Shown piece by piece: positions 40,162 to 48,386 of a stretch of DNA of 64,000 nucleotides; the first letter of the stretch is position 1; each line of letters starts with the position of its first letter. The stretch spans positions 1 through 64,000 of the forward strand of contig JANQFR010000018.1 of assembly GCA_028277745.1 (NCBI GenBank), given 5' to 3'. This DNA comes from Phycisphaeraceae bacterium (lineage in GTDB: Bacteria > Planctomycetota > Phycisphaerae > Phycisphaerales > Phycisphaeraceae). The position numbers and the translations under genes were made by a program. The notes beneath the pieces are model-generated. The model was not told the origin of the DNA and ran no database searches. It was given only the letters and a program-made list of their open reading frames with translations.

Positions 40162-41136
40162 ATGTTTTCACACGACCTGCCGTTTGACCCGGCCTACGGC
40201 CACACGCTGGAGACCTTGCTGGCGATCGAGCCGCCCGACGACGAGCCGGCGGACCTCGAGGCGTTCTGGCGGGAGCGGTTCGACGCGGCGGCGGCGGTCC
40301 GGCTGAACCTCGCGACCCGGCCGAGCCCGTTAAGCACCGAAACGGTCGAGGTGTCGGAGGTGGAGTACGACAGCCTCGGCGGGTTCCGCGTGTTCGCGTG
40401 GCTGACCCGGCCCCGGGGCGTCGAGGTTCATCGCGGCGTGGTGAAGGGGCACGGCTACGGCGGGCGCACGGAGCCGGAGGTGCGGGCCGGCGACCCGCCG
40501 GCGGCGACATTGTTCCCCTGTGCGCGCGGGCTGGGCCGGTCGGCGTGCGAGACGATCCCCGGCGACGGGCAGGAGCACGTCGTGCACGGCATCGCCGACC
40601 GCGACGCCTACGTCCACCTGGGCTGCTGCGCCGACCTGGTCTGGTGCGCAGCGTCAGCCCTGATCGAGCTGGCGCCGGAGACGGCGGGGAAGCTGGACTT
40701 TTCCGCCGGCAGCTTCGGCGGCGGGATCGGGGCGCTGGCGCTGCCGTGGGACCCGCGGTACCGCCGGGCCCGGCTGGACGTGCCCAGCTTCGGGCACCAC
40801 CCGCTGCGGATGACCCTGGAGATGACCGGCTCCGGCGCCGGGGTCAACCACTACGCCGCCGATCACCCCGAGGTCGTCGACGTGCTGCGGTACTACGACG
40901 CAGCGGTCAACGCCAGGCGGCTGTCCATCCCGACGCTCGTCGCGAACGCCCTGTTCGACCCCGCCGTGCCCCCGCCCGGCCAGTTCGCGGTCTACAACGC
41001 GATCCCTGCCGGGAAACGCCTGTACGTCGCCAAGGCCGGCCACTTCCCCCACGACGACGAATGGCGGGACGTGCGGAACATCGACGAACTCTCGGCGGTC
41101 TGGTTCGGGACGCCCACGGCGGATGGGCCAGGATGA
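40162..41136 (+). CDS. Acetylxylan esterase / cephalosporin-C deacetylase-like hydrolase
   Basis: 324 aa, AXE1 (carbohydrate esterase 7) size. N-terminal F-W-R-E-R-F-D and the central V-K-G-H-G-Y-G-G-R-T oxyanion loop match the family. The nucleophile elbow is A-G-S184-F-G-G-G (CE7 usually G-x-S-Q-G-G), with likely Asp266 in L-F-D-P-A-V-P-P and His294 in A-G-H-F-P-H-D. It removes acetyl groups from short xylo-oligosaccharides or related esters. No signal peptide, so it should act in the cytoplasm. Single gene. Confidence 0.83.
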   Translation: MFSHDLPFDPAYGHTLETLLAIEPPDDEPADLEAFWRERFDAAAAVRLNLATRPSPLSTETVEVSEVEYDSLGGFRVFAWLTRPRGVEVHRGVVKGHGYGGRTEPEVRAGDPPAATLFPCARGLGRSACETIPGDGQEHVVHGIADRDAYVHLGCCADLVWCAASALIELAPETAGKLDFSAGSFGGGIGALALPWDPRYRRARLDVPSFGHHPLRMTLEMTGSGAGVNHYAADHPEVVDVLRYYDAAVNARRLSIPTLVANALFDPAVPPPGQFAVYNAIPAGKRLYVAKAGHFPHDDEWRDVRNIDELSAVWFGTPTADGPG

Positions 41137-41141
41137 CGCGT

Positions 41142-41169
41142 CGTTTAGCGCCGGCCCGCAGGGCCGGGC
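41142..41169. repeat. Family 3 repeat, copy b
   Basis: CGTTTAGCGCCGGCCCGCAG, then GGCCGGGC; non-coding copy 5 bases past the esterase stop, giving a hairpin CCGGCCC-GCA-GGGCCGG. Confidence 0.8.
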
Positions 41170-41216
41170 TGACGCCCATTTACGCGCAAACCGCATTTTC
41201 CATCAAGAACGATGGC

Positions 41217-41243
41217 TTGAAACCGGCTGGCCCGGCTTATAAT
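41217..41243 (+). promoter_or_regulatory. Candidate promoter of the 41285 gene
   Basis: TTGAAA (41217-41222) and a perfect TATAAT (41238-41243), 15 bases apart. Transcription would start near 41250, about 35 bases before the ATG. The palindrome GGTAAACC lies next to the -10. Confidence 0.5.
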
Positions 41244-41284
41244 CGGTAAACCGAATCTTTTTTCTTTTTCCCGGGAGCGCTGTC

Positions 41285-41911
41285 ATGTTTCGATACGTCT
41301 GGATGTGGGGTGTGGTGTGCTGTCTGGCTTGCCCGGTTGTCGCCGCGGACGCCGACAGCGAGCGGATCGCGGCGTTGGAGGCCCGGGTCGCGGAACTGGA
41401 GGCGCAGCTCGAGGCGCTCAGCGAACGCCTCGGGCCGCTCATCGCCGAGGCCAAGCAGCGCCAGGTGGTCGACCGCTGGCGCGAACGGGCCCGGCAGCGG
41501 ATGCGGGACGATGCCGAGGTTTATAAGGAAGACGAGCTGCGCGAGATCGAGCAGCTCTACCAGGTGAGCAACCGCCAGCGCAATTCGGACGAGGCGCGGG
41601 AGGCGCTGACGCAGCTGATGGACCAGTACCCCGAGTCCAACCGCGCGGGCTGCGGCGCGCTGTACCTGGCGCAGTGGTCGAGCGGGGATGAGAGGATCAG
41701 CCGGCTACGCGAGGTGATCGAGCGCTACCCCAACAGCTTCTACGGCGACGGCGTTCAGGTGGGGACCTATGCGCGTTACCTGCTTGGCTGGACGCTGCAC
41801 CGTGCCGGCGACAAGGAGGGGGCCCGGGAGCAGTTCGAGATCATCGCGGACGAATCGCCCAACGCGATCGGCCACCGCGGGCAGCGCTTGCTCGATGCGT
41901 TGCCCGGGTGA
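41285..41911 (+). CDS. Secreted coiled-coil / tol-pal-like TPR protein
   Basis: 208 aa; GGGAGCG precedes the ATG. A signal peptide (W-G-V-V-C-C-L-A-C-P-V-V-A-A-D) is followed by a heptad coiled coil (residues 24-55, I-A-A-L-E-A-R-V-A-E-L-E-A-Q-L-E-A-L). Then come TPR-like helical repeats with Q-Y-P-E-S-N-R-A-G-C, I-E-R-Y-P-N-S-F-Y-G-D-G and A-R-E-Q-F-E-I-I-A-D. The layout resembles YbgF/CpoB proteins of the Tol-Pal system, but no tol or pal gene is adjacent. A periplasmic interaction role is likely. Confidence 0.72.
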   Translation: MFRYVWMWGVVCCLACPVVAADADSERIAALEARVAELEAQLEALSERLGPLIAEAKQRQVVDRWRERARQRMRDDAEVYKEDELREIEQLYQVSNRQRNSDEAREALTQLMDQYPESNRAGCGALYLAQWSSGDERISRLREVIERYPNSFYGDGVQVGTYARYLLGWTLHRAGDKEGAREQFEIIADESPNAIGHRGQRLLDALPG

Positions 41912-41960
41912 CGGGGCGAGCCGCCGGGATGCGTTGCATCGATGAGCGCGGCCCAGGCGT

Positions 41961-43574
41961 TCACGCCTGATAGCGCGGGAACAGCGGGGCGCCCTTCTCG
42001 ATCGGGGCGCCCGGCTCCAACTGGCCCCACTCCACCCATTCGTCCAGCCGGCCCTTGCCGCCGTTGGCCTTCATCTGCTCGGCGTAGTCGCACCCGATCC
42101 GCTTCCAGAACGCCTCGCACGCGTCCGGGATGAACGGCCACAACAACACCGACGCGATCCGCAAGGCTTCGGCACAGTTGTACAAAATGTCGCCGACTTC
42201 AGGGAGCTTGGCGGGGTCTTTGGCAAGCTTAAAAGGCGAAGTGCCTTCAATGTATGAATCCACTTGGTTGACCACAAACATACCGGCGATACCGCCTGGC
42301 TCTAACGATATCCGAGTCATCGACTTTATCAGAGCGCTTGCGCCGGCTTGAGCGGTGGCTGGGTCCAGTGCCGGCTCGCCTTCGGGCGGTACGTTCGCGC
42401 CATAACGATCACTGGTCTGCGGCAACTTGCCGTCAAAATACTTCCCGATCATTTTCGTCACGCGCGACGCCGAGTTCCCAAATGTGTTGGCCAGGTCGCT
42501 GTTATACACGTCGGCGAACAGGTCGGAACTGAACTGGCTGTCGGTCGTGCCCAGCGGGCCGCGGGTGGCGAGGAAGTAGCGCAGGGCATCGAGGCCGAAC
42601 TCGTTAACGTAGTTGTCGATCGCGGCGGGGTCGAGGAAGTTGCCCAGCGACTTGCTCATCTTCTCCCCCGATGCGCTGACCCAGTAGCTGTGCGAATACA
42701 CCTGCCTCGGCAGGTTGACCCACGCGTAGCCGTCGCACTTGGACAGGGCCAGCAGCATCGCAGGCCAGATCGCGGCGTGGAACCAGAGGATGTCCTTGGC
42801 GATGAAGTGCACGGCGCCGCTCTGCCAGTAGTGGCGGCGGTCGTCGGTGTCGACGTAGGTCAGGTAGTTGAACAGCGCGTCGATCCAGACGTAGATCGTC
42901 TGCTCCTCGTCGCCGGGCACGGGGATGCCCCACCCGCCCGAGCCGGTGCGGCTGATGGGGACGTCCTGGGCCTCCTTGATCCGGTTGACGATCTCGTTGC
43001 GTCGGGCGTCGGGCTGGACGAACGTTGGGTTCGCCTCGAAGTGTTCGAGCAGCGTGTCGCGGTAGGCCGAGAGCTTGAAGAAGTAGTTCTTCTCGCTCTT
43101 GCGGACCAGGGCCTTGCCGTTGACCTCGGATTTGAAGTCGTTGGCCTTGGCCTTGTTCTCGGGGATGTACTCCTCCTGCCCGGCGTCGTACCAGCCCTCG
43201 TAGGTGCCGGGGTAGACGTCTCCGGTGTTCAGCAGGGCGGCGATGTACTGGGTGACGCGCTGCTTGTGGTGTTCTGAGGAGGTGCGCACAAAGTCGTCGT
43301 GGGTCATCTCGAGCTTGTCGAACGTCTCGCGGAAGGCGGTGGCGTTCTGGTCGGCCCACTGTTGAGGGGTGAGGCCGTGCTCGGCGGCCTTGTCGGAGAC
43401 CTTGGCGGCGTGCTCGTCGACGCCGGTGAGGAAGAAGGTGTCGTCGCCCCGCAGCCGGTGGTAGCGCGCGACCACGTCGGCGACCATCGTCGTGTAGACG
43501 TGCCCGAGGTGGGGCTTGTCGTTGACGTAGTAGATCGGCGTGGTGACGTAGAAGGTTTCGCTTGCGTGGGCCAT
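41961..43574 (-). CDS. metG: Methionine--tRNA ligase
   Basis: 537 aa, class I synthetase. HIGH-type motif P-H-L-G-H-V-Y near residue 21, KMSKS-type G-E-K-M-S-K-S-L-G-N near 303, and the Met-site Y-V-W-I-D-A-L-F-N-Y-L. It lacks the Cys4 zinc knuckle of the E. coli type and the C-terminal tRNA-binding domain, so it is the short type. Divergent from waaA over a 44-base gap that consists of palindromes. Confidence 0.95.
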   Translation of the reverse strand: MAHASETFYVTTPIYYVNDKPHLGHVYTTMVADVVARYHRLRGDDTFFLTGVDEHAAKVSDKAAEHGLTPQQWADQNATAFRETFDKLEMTHDDFVRTSSEHHKQRVTQYIAALLNTGDVYPGTYEGWYDAGQEEYIPENKAKANDFKSEVNGKALVRKSEKNYFFKLSAYRDTLLEHFEANPTFVQPDARRNEIVNRIKEAQDVPISRTGSGGWGIPVPGDEEQTIYVWIDALFNYLTYVDTDDRRHYWQSGAVHFIAKDILWFHAAIWPAMLLALSKCDGYAWVNLPRQVYSHSYWVSASGEKMSKSLGNFLDPAAIDNYVNEFGLDALRYFLATRGPLGTTDSQFSSDLFADVYNSDLANTFGNSASRVTKMIGKYFDGKLPQTSDRYGANVPPEGEPALDPATAQAGASALIKSMTRISLEPGGIAGMFVVNQVDSYIEGTSPFKLAKDPAKLPEVGDILYNCAEALRIASVLLWPFIPDACEAFWKRIGCDYAEQMKANGGKGRLDEWVEWGQLEPGAPIEKGAPLFPRYQA

Positions 43575-43579
43575 GGGAC

Positions 43580-43615
43580 GGGGGATTGTAATCCCGGGGC
43601 GATTACAATGCCCGG
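43580..43615. repeat. Family 6-like palindromes between metG and waaA
   Basis: GGGGGATTGTAATCCCGGGG then CGATTACAATGCCCGG: two overlapping palindromes related to the GGGATTGCAATCCC family fill the divergent 44-base gap and must overlap both promoters. Confidence 0.6.
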
Positions 43616-43618
43616 CCG

Positions 43619-44881
43619 ATGGCGATCCTGCGCGACATCGCGTACGGCGCGGCGGCCGTGGCGAGCAGCCCGGTCTGGGGCGTGAGCCTGCTGCGCACCG
43701 GCAAGTGGCGGACCGACTGGGCCGGCCGGTTCGGCCGCGCCGAGCCCGCCGGCGCCCCCGCGGGCCGGCGGGTGCTGATCCACGCGGTCAGCGTGGGCGA
43801 GGCGAACCTGATCCGCGGCCTGGTCGACGAGCTGGCCGGGGCGGGGTGTGAGGTGGTGATCGCGGCGACGACCAACACCGGCTTCGCGCGGGCGACGGCC
43901 CTGTACGCCCCCCGGCACCGGGTGGTGCGGTACCCGCTGGACTTCACCGGCGCGGTGCGACGGTTCCTCGACGCGGTCCGGCCGGACCTCGCGGCCTTGG
44001 TCGAGCTGGAGGTCTGGCCGACGTTCATCGAGGAGTGCGGGCGGCGGGACATCCCGGTCGCGGTGGTCAACGGTCGGCTGAGCCCGCGGAGCTTCAAGAA
44101 CTACATGCGGTTCCGCCCGCTGGTCCGCGGCTCGTTCGAGCGGCTGCGGGCCTGCGGGGTGCAGACCGAGGCGTACGCCCAGCGGTTCCGCGCCCTGGGC
44201 GCGCCGGACGTGCGGGTGCTGGGCACGATGAAGTGGGACACCGCGGTGATCGCGGACCACGTCGACGGGGCCGATCAGCTCGCCGAGGAGATGGGGATCG
44301 ACCGCGCCCGGCCGCTGGTCGTCGCCGGGTCGACGGCGCCGGGGGAGGAGAAGCTGCTGATCGACACCGTGCCGGAGGAGGCGCAGCTCATGATCGTGCC
44401 GCGCAAGCCCGAGTGGTTCGACGCGGTCGCGGCGTACGCCCCGGGCATCGTCCGCCGGACCGCCGGTCGGCCGGGGGCGGGGTCGCGCCTGTTCCTGCTT
44501 GATACGATCGGCGAGCTGCGCAAGGCGTACGCGCTGGCCGACGTCGCCGTCGTCGGCCGCAGCTTCACCGGCAAGCTCTACGGATCGGACATGACCGAGC
44601 CCATCGCCCTGGGCAAGCCCACCCTCATCGGCCCGCACACCAGCGACTTCGATCAGCAGATGGAGGCGTTCACCGCGGGCGACGGCATCGTCGTCACCGA
44701 CCGTCCCGGCGATGCGGTGCGCGCGTTGTTGAACGATCCCGCGCGGCGCCAACAACTGGCGGACAACGGCCGGCGCGTGATCGCCGAGCAGCAGGGGGCG
44801 ACGACGCGCCATCGGGAGACGCTATTGGAGATGATAAGACCGTTTAGCGCCGGCCCGCAGGGCCGGGATGGCGATGGATAG
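43619..44881 (+). CDS. waaA: 3-deoxy-D-manno-octulosonic acid transferase
   Basis: 420 aa, GT30. Hallmarks: H-A-V-S-V-G-E with the catalytic Glu near residue 61, L-V-E-L-E-V-W-P near 126, N-G-R-L-S-P-R-S, a K-P-E-W-F-type segment and the C-terminal E-P-I-A-L-G-K-P sugar-nucleotide site. It adds Kdo from CMP-Kdo to lipid A precursor, implying an LPS-bearing outer membrane. The last nine or so codons (P-F-S-A-G-P-Q-G-R-D-G) come from a family 3 repeat, so the natural C-terminus has been replaced or extended. Confidence 0.92.
   Translation: MAILRDIAYGAAAVASSPVWGVSLLRTGKWRTDWAGRFGRAEPAGAPAGRRVLIHAVSVGEANLIRGLVDELAGAGCEVVIAATTNTGFARATALYAPRHRVVRYPLDFTGAVRRFLDAVRPDLAALVELEVWPTFIEECGRRDIPVAVVNGRLSPRSFKNYMRFRPLVRGSFERLRACGVQTEAYAQRFRALGAPDVRVLGTMKWDTAVIADHVDGADQLAEEMGIDRARPLVVAGSTAPGEEKLLIDTVPEEAQLMIVPRKPEWFDAVAAYAPGIVRRTAGRPGAGSRLFLLDTIGELRKAYALADVAVVGRSFTGKLYGSDMTEPIALGKPTLIGPHTSDFDQQMEAFTAGDGIVVTDRPGDAVRALLNDPARRQQLADNGRRVIAEQQGATTRHRETLLEMIRPFSAGPQGRDGDG
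44841..44867 (+). repeat. Family 3 repeat, copy c (coding)
   Basis: Inside the 3' end of waaA, read in the frame that gives P-F-S-A-G-P-Q-G-R, the same peptide as copy a near 5340. Confidence 0.8.
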
Positions 44882-44890
44882 ACAGAAATC

Positions 44891-44911
44891 GCGGGGCAAG
44901 CCCCGCCGCTA
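44891..44911. repeat. Family 7 repeat (GCGGGGC-AAG-CCCCGC), copy a
   Basis: Short perfect hairpin after the waaA stop; other copies at 56551 and 58300 carry a (T)TTAGC(G/C)GC edge. Confidence 0.7.
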
Positions 44912-44984
44912 CACATCCGTAACGCGCGCCATAAAACCTATATGATCTCCGTGTCCTCTGTGCCCTCCGTGGTGAATTCCCCCC

Positions 44985-46103
44985 ATGCCCTCGACCGAAC
45001 TGCGAAACAACACGCTGACCGCCGCGCGACAGGTCGTGGTCAAGCTCGGCACCCAGCTGCTCACGGCGGCGGGCGGGGGGCTGGACGAGGGGTACATCGC
45101 CGACATCGCCAAGCAGGTCGCGGCGTTGCAGAAGAAGGGGTACACGGTCACGCTGGTGTCGAGCGGGTCGATCGGCGCGGGGTGCGCCGAGCTGGGCCGG
45201 GCCAGGCCGCCGACGGACGTGGCCGATGCGCAGGCGATCGCGGCGATCGGGCAGCGGCGGCTGATGACGGCGTGGCACGACGCGTTCGCGCCCTACGGCC
45301 TGGGCGTCGGGCAGGTCCTGCTCACCCGCAGCGACTTCGACGACCGCGGCCGGTTCCTCAACATCCGCAACTGCGTGGCCCACCTGCACACGCTCAAGTG
45401 CGTGCCCGTGCTCAACGAGAACGACACGGTCGCGGTCGACGAGATCCGCTTCGGCGACAACGACCTGCTGGCGGCGCTGATGTGCAACGCCCTGCGGGCC
45501 GACGCCCTGCTGCTGCTGACGGTGGTCGACGGGCTGCTGGACCGCGACGGCGAGATCGTGGAGAAGGTCGACAGCGTGATCGACCACCTGAGCATGGCGC
45601 GGCAGGGCAAGAGCAAGTGGGGCTCGGGGGGGATGCAGAGCAAGCTGGAGGCGGCCCGGCTGGTGATGGAGGCGGGCGAGGTCGCGGTGATCGCGTCGGG
45701 CCGGGAGCCGGACGTGTTGAGCCGGGTGCTGGGGGGCGAGAAGCTCGGCACGGTGTTCACGCCCGCGGCCAAGAAGCTCGACGCGCGGAGCCGGTGGATC
45801 GGGCTGACCGCCCGGCCCGCGGGGACGGTGACGATCGACGACGGCGCCGCCGCCGCGCTGACCCAGCGGAACAAGAGCCTGCTCGCCACCGGCATCACCG
45901 CCCTCACCGGCCGGTTCGAACGCGGCGACGTCCTGCTCATCCGCGACCCCAACGGCAGGGAGGTCGGCCGCGGCCTGAGCAATTACACCTCCGAAGAGCT
46001 GCGCCTGATCCTCGGCAAAAAAAGCAATCAGTTCGCCAAGATCCTCGGCAAACCCGGCTACGCCGAGGTGATCCATCGCGATAACCTGGTTGTGCTGACA
46101 TAA
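44985..46103 (+). CDS. proB: Glutamate 5-kinase
   Basis: 372 aa, amino-acid kinase domain plus C-terminal PUA. V-V-V-K-L-G-T near residue 17, V-S-S-G-S-I-G-A-G near 58, N-E-N-D-T-V near 143, F-G-D-N-D near 155 and the G-G-M-Q-S-K-L-E-A-A nucleotide loop are all intact. PUA covers about 275-355. It phosphorylates glutamate for proline synthesis. No proA is adjacent. The ATG at 44985 fits the family N-terminus. Confidence 0.95.
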   Translation: MPSTELRNNTLTAARQVVVKLGTQLLTAAGGGLDEGYIADIAKQVAALQKKGYTVTLVSSGSIGAGCAELGRARPPTDVADAQAIAAIGQRRLMTAWHDAFAPYGLGVGQVLLTRSDFDDRGRFLNIRNCVAHLHTLKCVPVLNENDTVAVDEIRFGDNDLLAALMCNALRADALLLLTVVDGLLDRDGEIVEKVDSVIDHLSMARQGKSKWGSGGMQSKLEAARLVMEAGEVAVIASGREPDVLSRVLGGEKLGTVFTPAAKKLDARSRWIGLTARPAGTVTIDDGAAAALTQRNKSLLATGITALTGRFERGDVLLIRDPNGREVGRGLSNYTSEELRLILGKKSNQFAKILGKPGYAEVIHRDNLVVLT

Positions 46104-46241
46104 ATGAAGCAGTGCGGGGGCGACCTGTCCGCCAACGGCCGGTTATCGGTCCCGACCGCCTCAACCGGGCGATCGATACCACCGATACCACCGTTGAGAT
46201 CGGCGCGCCGCGGCGGCGCGATCGCTGAGGAACGTTTCGTC

Positions 46242-47117
46242 ATGGACCCTGCCCAACAAAAACGGCTCCGGGAACTTGCGGCGATGATGCGCGACGGCGC
46301 CCAGGCGGCCGCCGAGCTGGAGTTGGCCGCCTGGACGCGGCAAGCCGACTGCCCGGGCGAGGCGAAGGCCGTCTTCGCCGCGTCGTTGGCGCAGCGTGGG
46401 CGGTGCGACGACGCGCGCCGGGTGCTGGCCGGGGCGTCGGGGATTGACGAGATGAAGCTGCTGATCAGCGTGCTCATCTCGGCCGGGCTGGACGACGCGG
46501 CGCGGCGGCTGGGGCGGAAGCTGCACCAGCGCCGCGGCCACCACCCGTCGGTGACGCGTTGGCTGGTCACGATGAACGTGCCGGGCTCGCGCGACCTGCC
46601 GGCCGCGCCGGACGCGATGGTCGAGAAGCTGGCCGCCGAGCTGGCCGAGCGGCCGGGGCTGATCGAAACGCTGACCACGGCCCAGAAGCACGAGCCGCGG
46701 CCCGAGTCGGTGCTGCTGCTCCGCCGCGCGGGCGCGATGCTGGTCAAGGGGTACCAGGGTGACGAGGTGTTCGTGACGCTGTGCCGGGCGCTGGCGGACC
46801 TGGCGGTGCTGGCTGGCGACCTGGACGACGCGCGGCGTTGGGCGCACCGGGGGCTGAAGGCCGACCCGTATTGCGCGAAGCTGGCGCTGGTGCTCAGCGA
46901 GCTGAGCGACGAGCCGGGCGTGGGCCCCGCCGCGCGGCAGGTGCTGGCGCGGGTGGCCCGCAAGTACCCGCACTACCCCGATGTGCGTGCGGCGATGATC
47001 CGACGGGCGGCCGCGGACGGACGCCCCGCCGCGGCGCGGCGGCGGTTGGCGGCGTGGCTGCGCCGCGACCCGGACTCGCCCACCGCGCTGCGGCTGAAAA
47101 AGGAGCTGGCGGCGTGA
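46242..47117 (+). CDS. TPR-like helical repeat protein A
   Basis: 291 aa from the ATG at 46242 with GAGGA 11 bases upstream; a frame extending to 46104 is rejected. The whole protein is Ala/Arg/Leu-rich helical pairs of TPR type, e.g. A-V-F-A-A-S-L-A-Q-R-G-R-C-D-D-A-R-R-V-L, V-L-A-G-D-L-D-D-A-R-R-W-A-H, A-R-K-Y-P-H-Y-P-D-V. No signal peptide or TM. Its stop overlaps the next start (GTGA), so the two proteins are made together and probably interact. Confidence 0.7.
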   Translation: MDPAQQKRLRELAAMMRDGAQAAAELELAAWTRQADCPGEAKAVFAASLAQRGRCDDARRVLAGASGIDEMKLLISVLISAGLDDAARRLGRKLHQRRGHHPSVTRWLVTMNVPGSRDLPAAPDAMVEKLAAELAERPGLIETLTTAQKHEPRPESVLLLRRAGAMLVKGYQGDEVFVTLCRALADLAVLAGDLDDARRWAHRGLKADPYCAKLALVLSELSDEPGVGPAARQVLARVARKYPHYPDVRAAMIRRAAADGRPAAARRRLAAWLRRDPDSPTALRLKKELAA

Positions 47118-48349
47118 ACCTGATCAAACGCGAGCAAGCCATCGCCGAGCTGGATCACGCGGCGCTGTTCCTCGACGCCCGCCTGCTCGACGCGGCCGGG
47201 CAACGGATCGACGCCGCCCTGCGCCGCGACCCCGACCTGGCCCAGGCGTGGGAAGCCAAGGCGCGGCTGCAGCTGATGCGGGGCGACGGCGCCGGGGCGC
47301 TGACCGCGCTGGACCGTCACGACCTCATCGCGCCTCAACGCCGCGACGCGCCCGGCCCGGCGATGCTGCGCGCGGCCGCGCTGGCGGCGTGCGGGATGAT
47401 CGCGATGGCGACTACGCGGATGGAGCAACTGGCGGCGGCGTTCCCCGGCGACGCGCAGTTCCAGCGATCCCTGGCCGGGCTGCATCTCGGCGCCCAGCAA
47501 AATCACGAAGCGACGGCGCCCCTGCGCGCCGCGGCGCGGCTGTCGCCCGGCGATCACATCGTGGTGCGGGCGATGGCGCAGCACGTTCACGACGAAGAGG
47601 CGATCGACGTGTTGATGAACCGGAAAGACCCGGTCTCGCGCCTGCGTGCCGCCCGGCGTTGCCGCGCCATCGAACGGCTGGCCGATGCGCGGGCGTTGTA
47701 CGACGCTCTTTTGGAAGAGCACCGCGACGATGCGGGGCTGTGGCGCGAAGCCGGGGAAGCGATGATGCAGATGGGTGAGCTGAGCGCAGCGATCGCGCGT
47801 CTGCGGCGGTCTGTCGCCCTGGGCGGACCTGGGGCCCGCGGCGCCTGGTCGGCGCTGGGCGAGGCGCACCTGCGCAAGGGACGGATCGCGGAAGCGGGCG
47901 CGTGCTGGCGTCGGGCTACGCGTCAGGCGCTCCACGCGGCCGAGGCGTGGGCCGGCCTGGTGGTGTGCGCTCAGCTGACGGGGCGGACGCGTCTCCAGAA
48001 GCGGGCCGAGGCGTGGCTCAGCACCCACGCGTCGCGCGCGGAGCGACGGAAGCTGCTGGCGAAGCACTGGCAGGCCGCCGCGGCCGCGGCCGCCACACGC
48101 CCGGACGCGGCGCATTCGCCGCTGCAAGCGTTGCTGACCGAGTCGGCGGCCAAGCTCCAGCACGCCGCGGAGCAGCAGCCGGGCCGGGCCGATGCGCATT
48201 ATCACCTGGGAGTGTGCCGCGAGGCGATGGGCGAGTCCGAACAGGCCCAGGCCGCGGCGGACACGGCGTTGTCGATCAACCGGCAATACGCCGCGGCGCG
48301 ACGGCTGTCGATGCGGCTGAAAGGCGCCGCGCTGCGGCGGGCGGCGTAA
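47114..48349 (+). CDS. TPR-like helical repeat protein B
   Basis: 411 aa from the GTG at 47114 overlapping the previous stop by 4 bases. TPR units throughout (A-A-L-R-R-D-P-D-L-A-Q-A-W-E-A-K-A-R, A-W-S-A-L-G-E-A-H-L-R-K-G-R-I-A-E-A, Q-P-G-R-A-D-A-H-Y-H-L-G-V-C-R-E-A). Cytoplasmic. Likely arose by duplication or splitting of a longer TPR gene with its partner. Function unknown. Confidence 0.75.
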   Translation: MNLIKREQAIAELDHAALFLDARLLDAAGQRIDAALRRDPDLAQAWEAKARLQLMRGDGAGALTALDRHDLIAPQRRDAPGPAMLRAAALAACGMIAMATTRMEQLAAAFPGDAQFQRSLAGLHLGAQQNHEATAPLRAAARLSPGDHIVVRAMAQHVHDEEAIDVLMNRKDPVSRLRAARRCRAIERLADARALYDALLEEHRDDAGLWREAGEAMMQMGELSAAIARLRRSVALGGPGARGAWSALGEAHLRKGRIAEAGACWRRATRQALHAAEAWAGLVVCAQLTGRTRLQKRAEAWLSTHASRAERRKLLAKHWQAAAAAAATRPDAAHSPLQALLTESAAKLQHAAEQQPGRADAHYHLGVCREAMGESEQAQAAADTALSINRQYAAARRLSMRLKGAALRRAA

Positions 48350-48386
48350 ACTCACATCCCCGGGCTTTACACGTCGCCATCAACGC

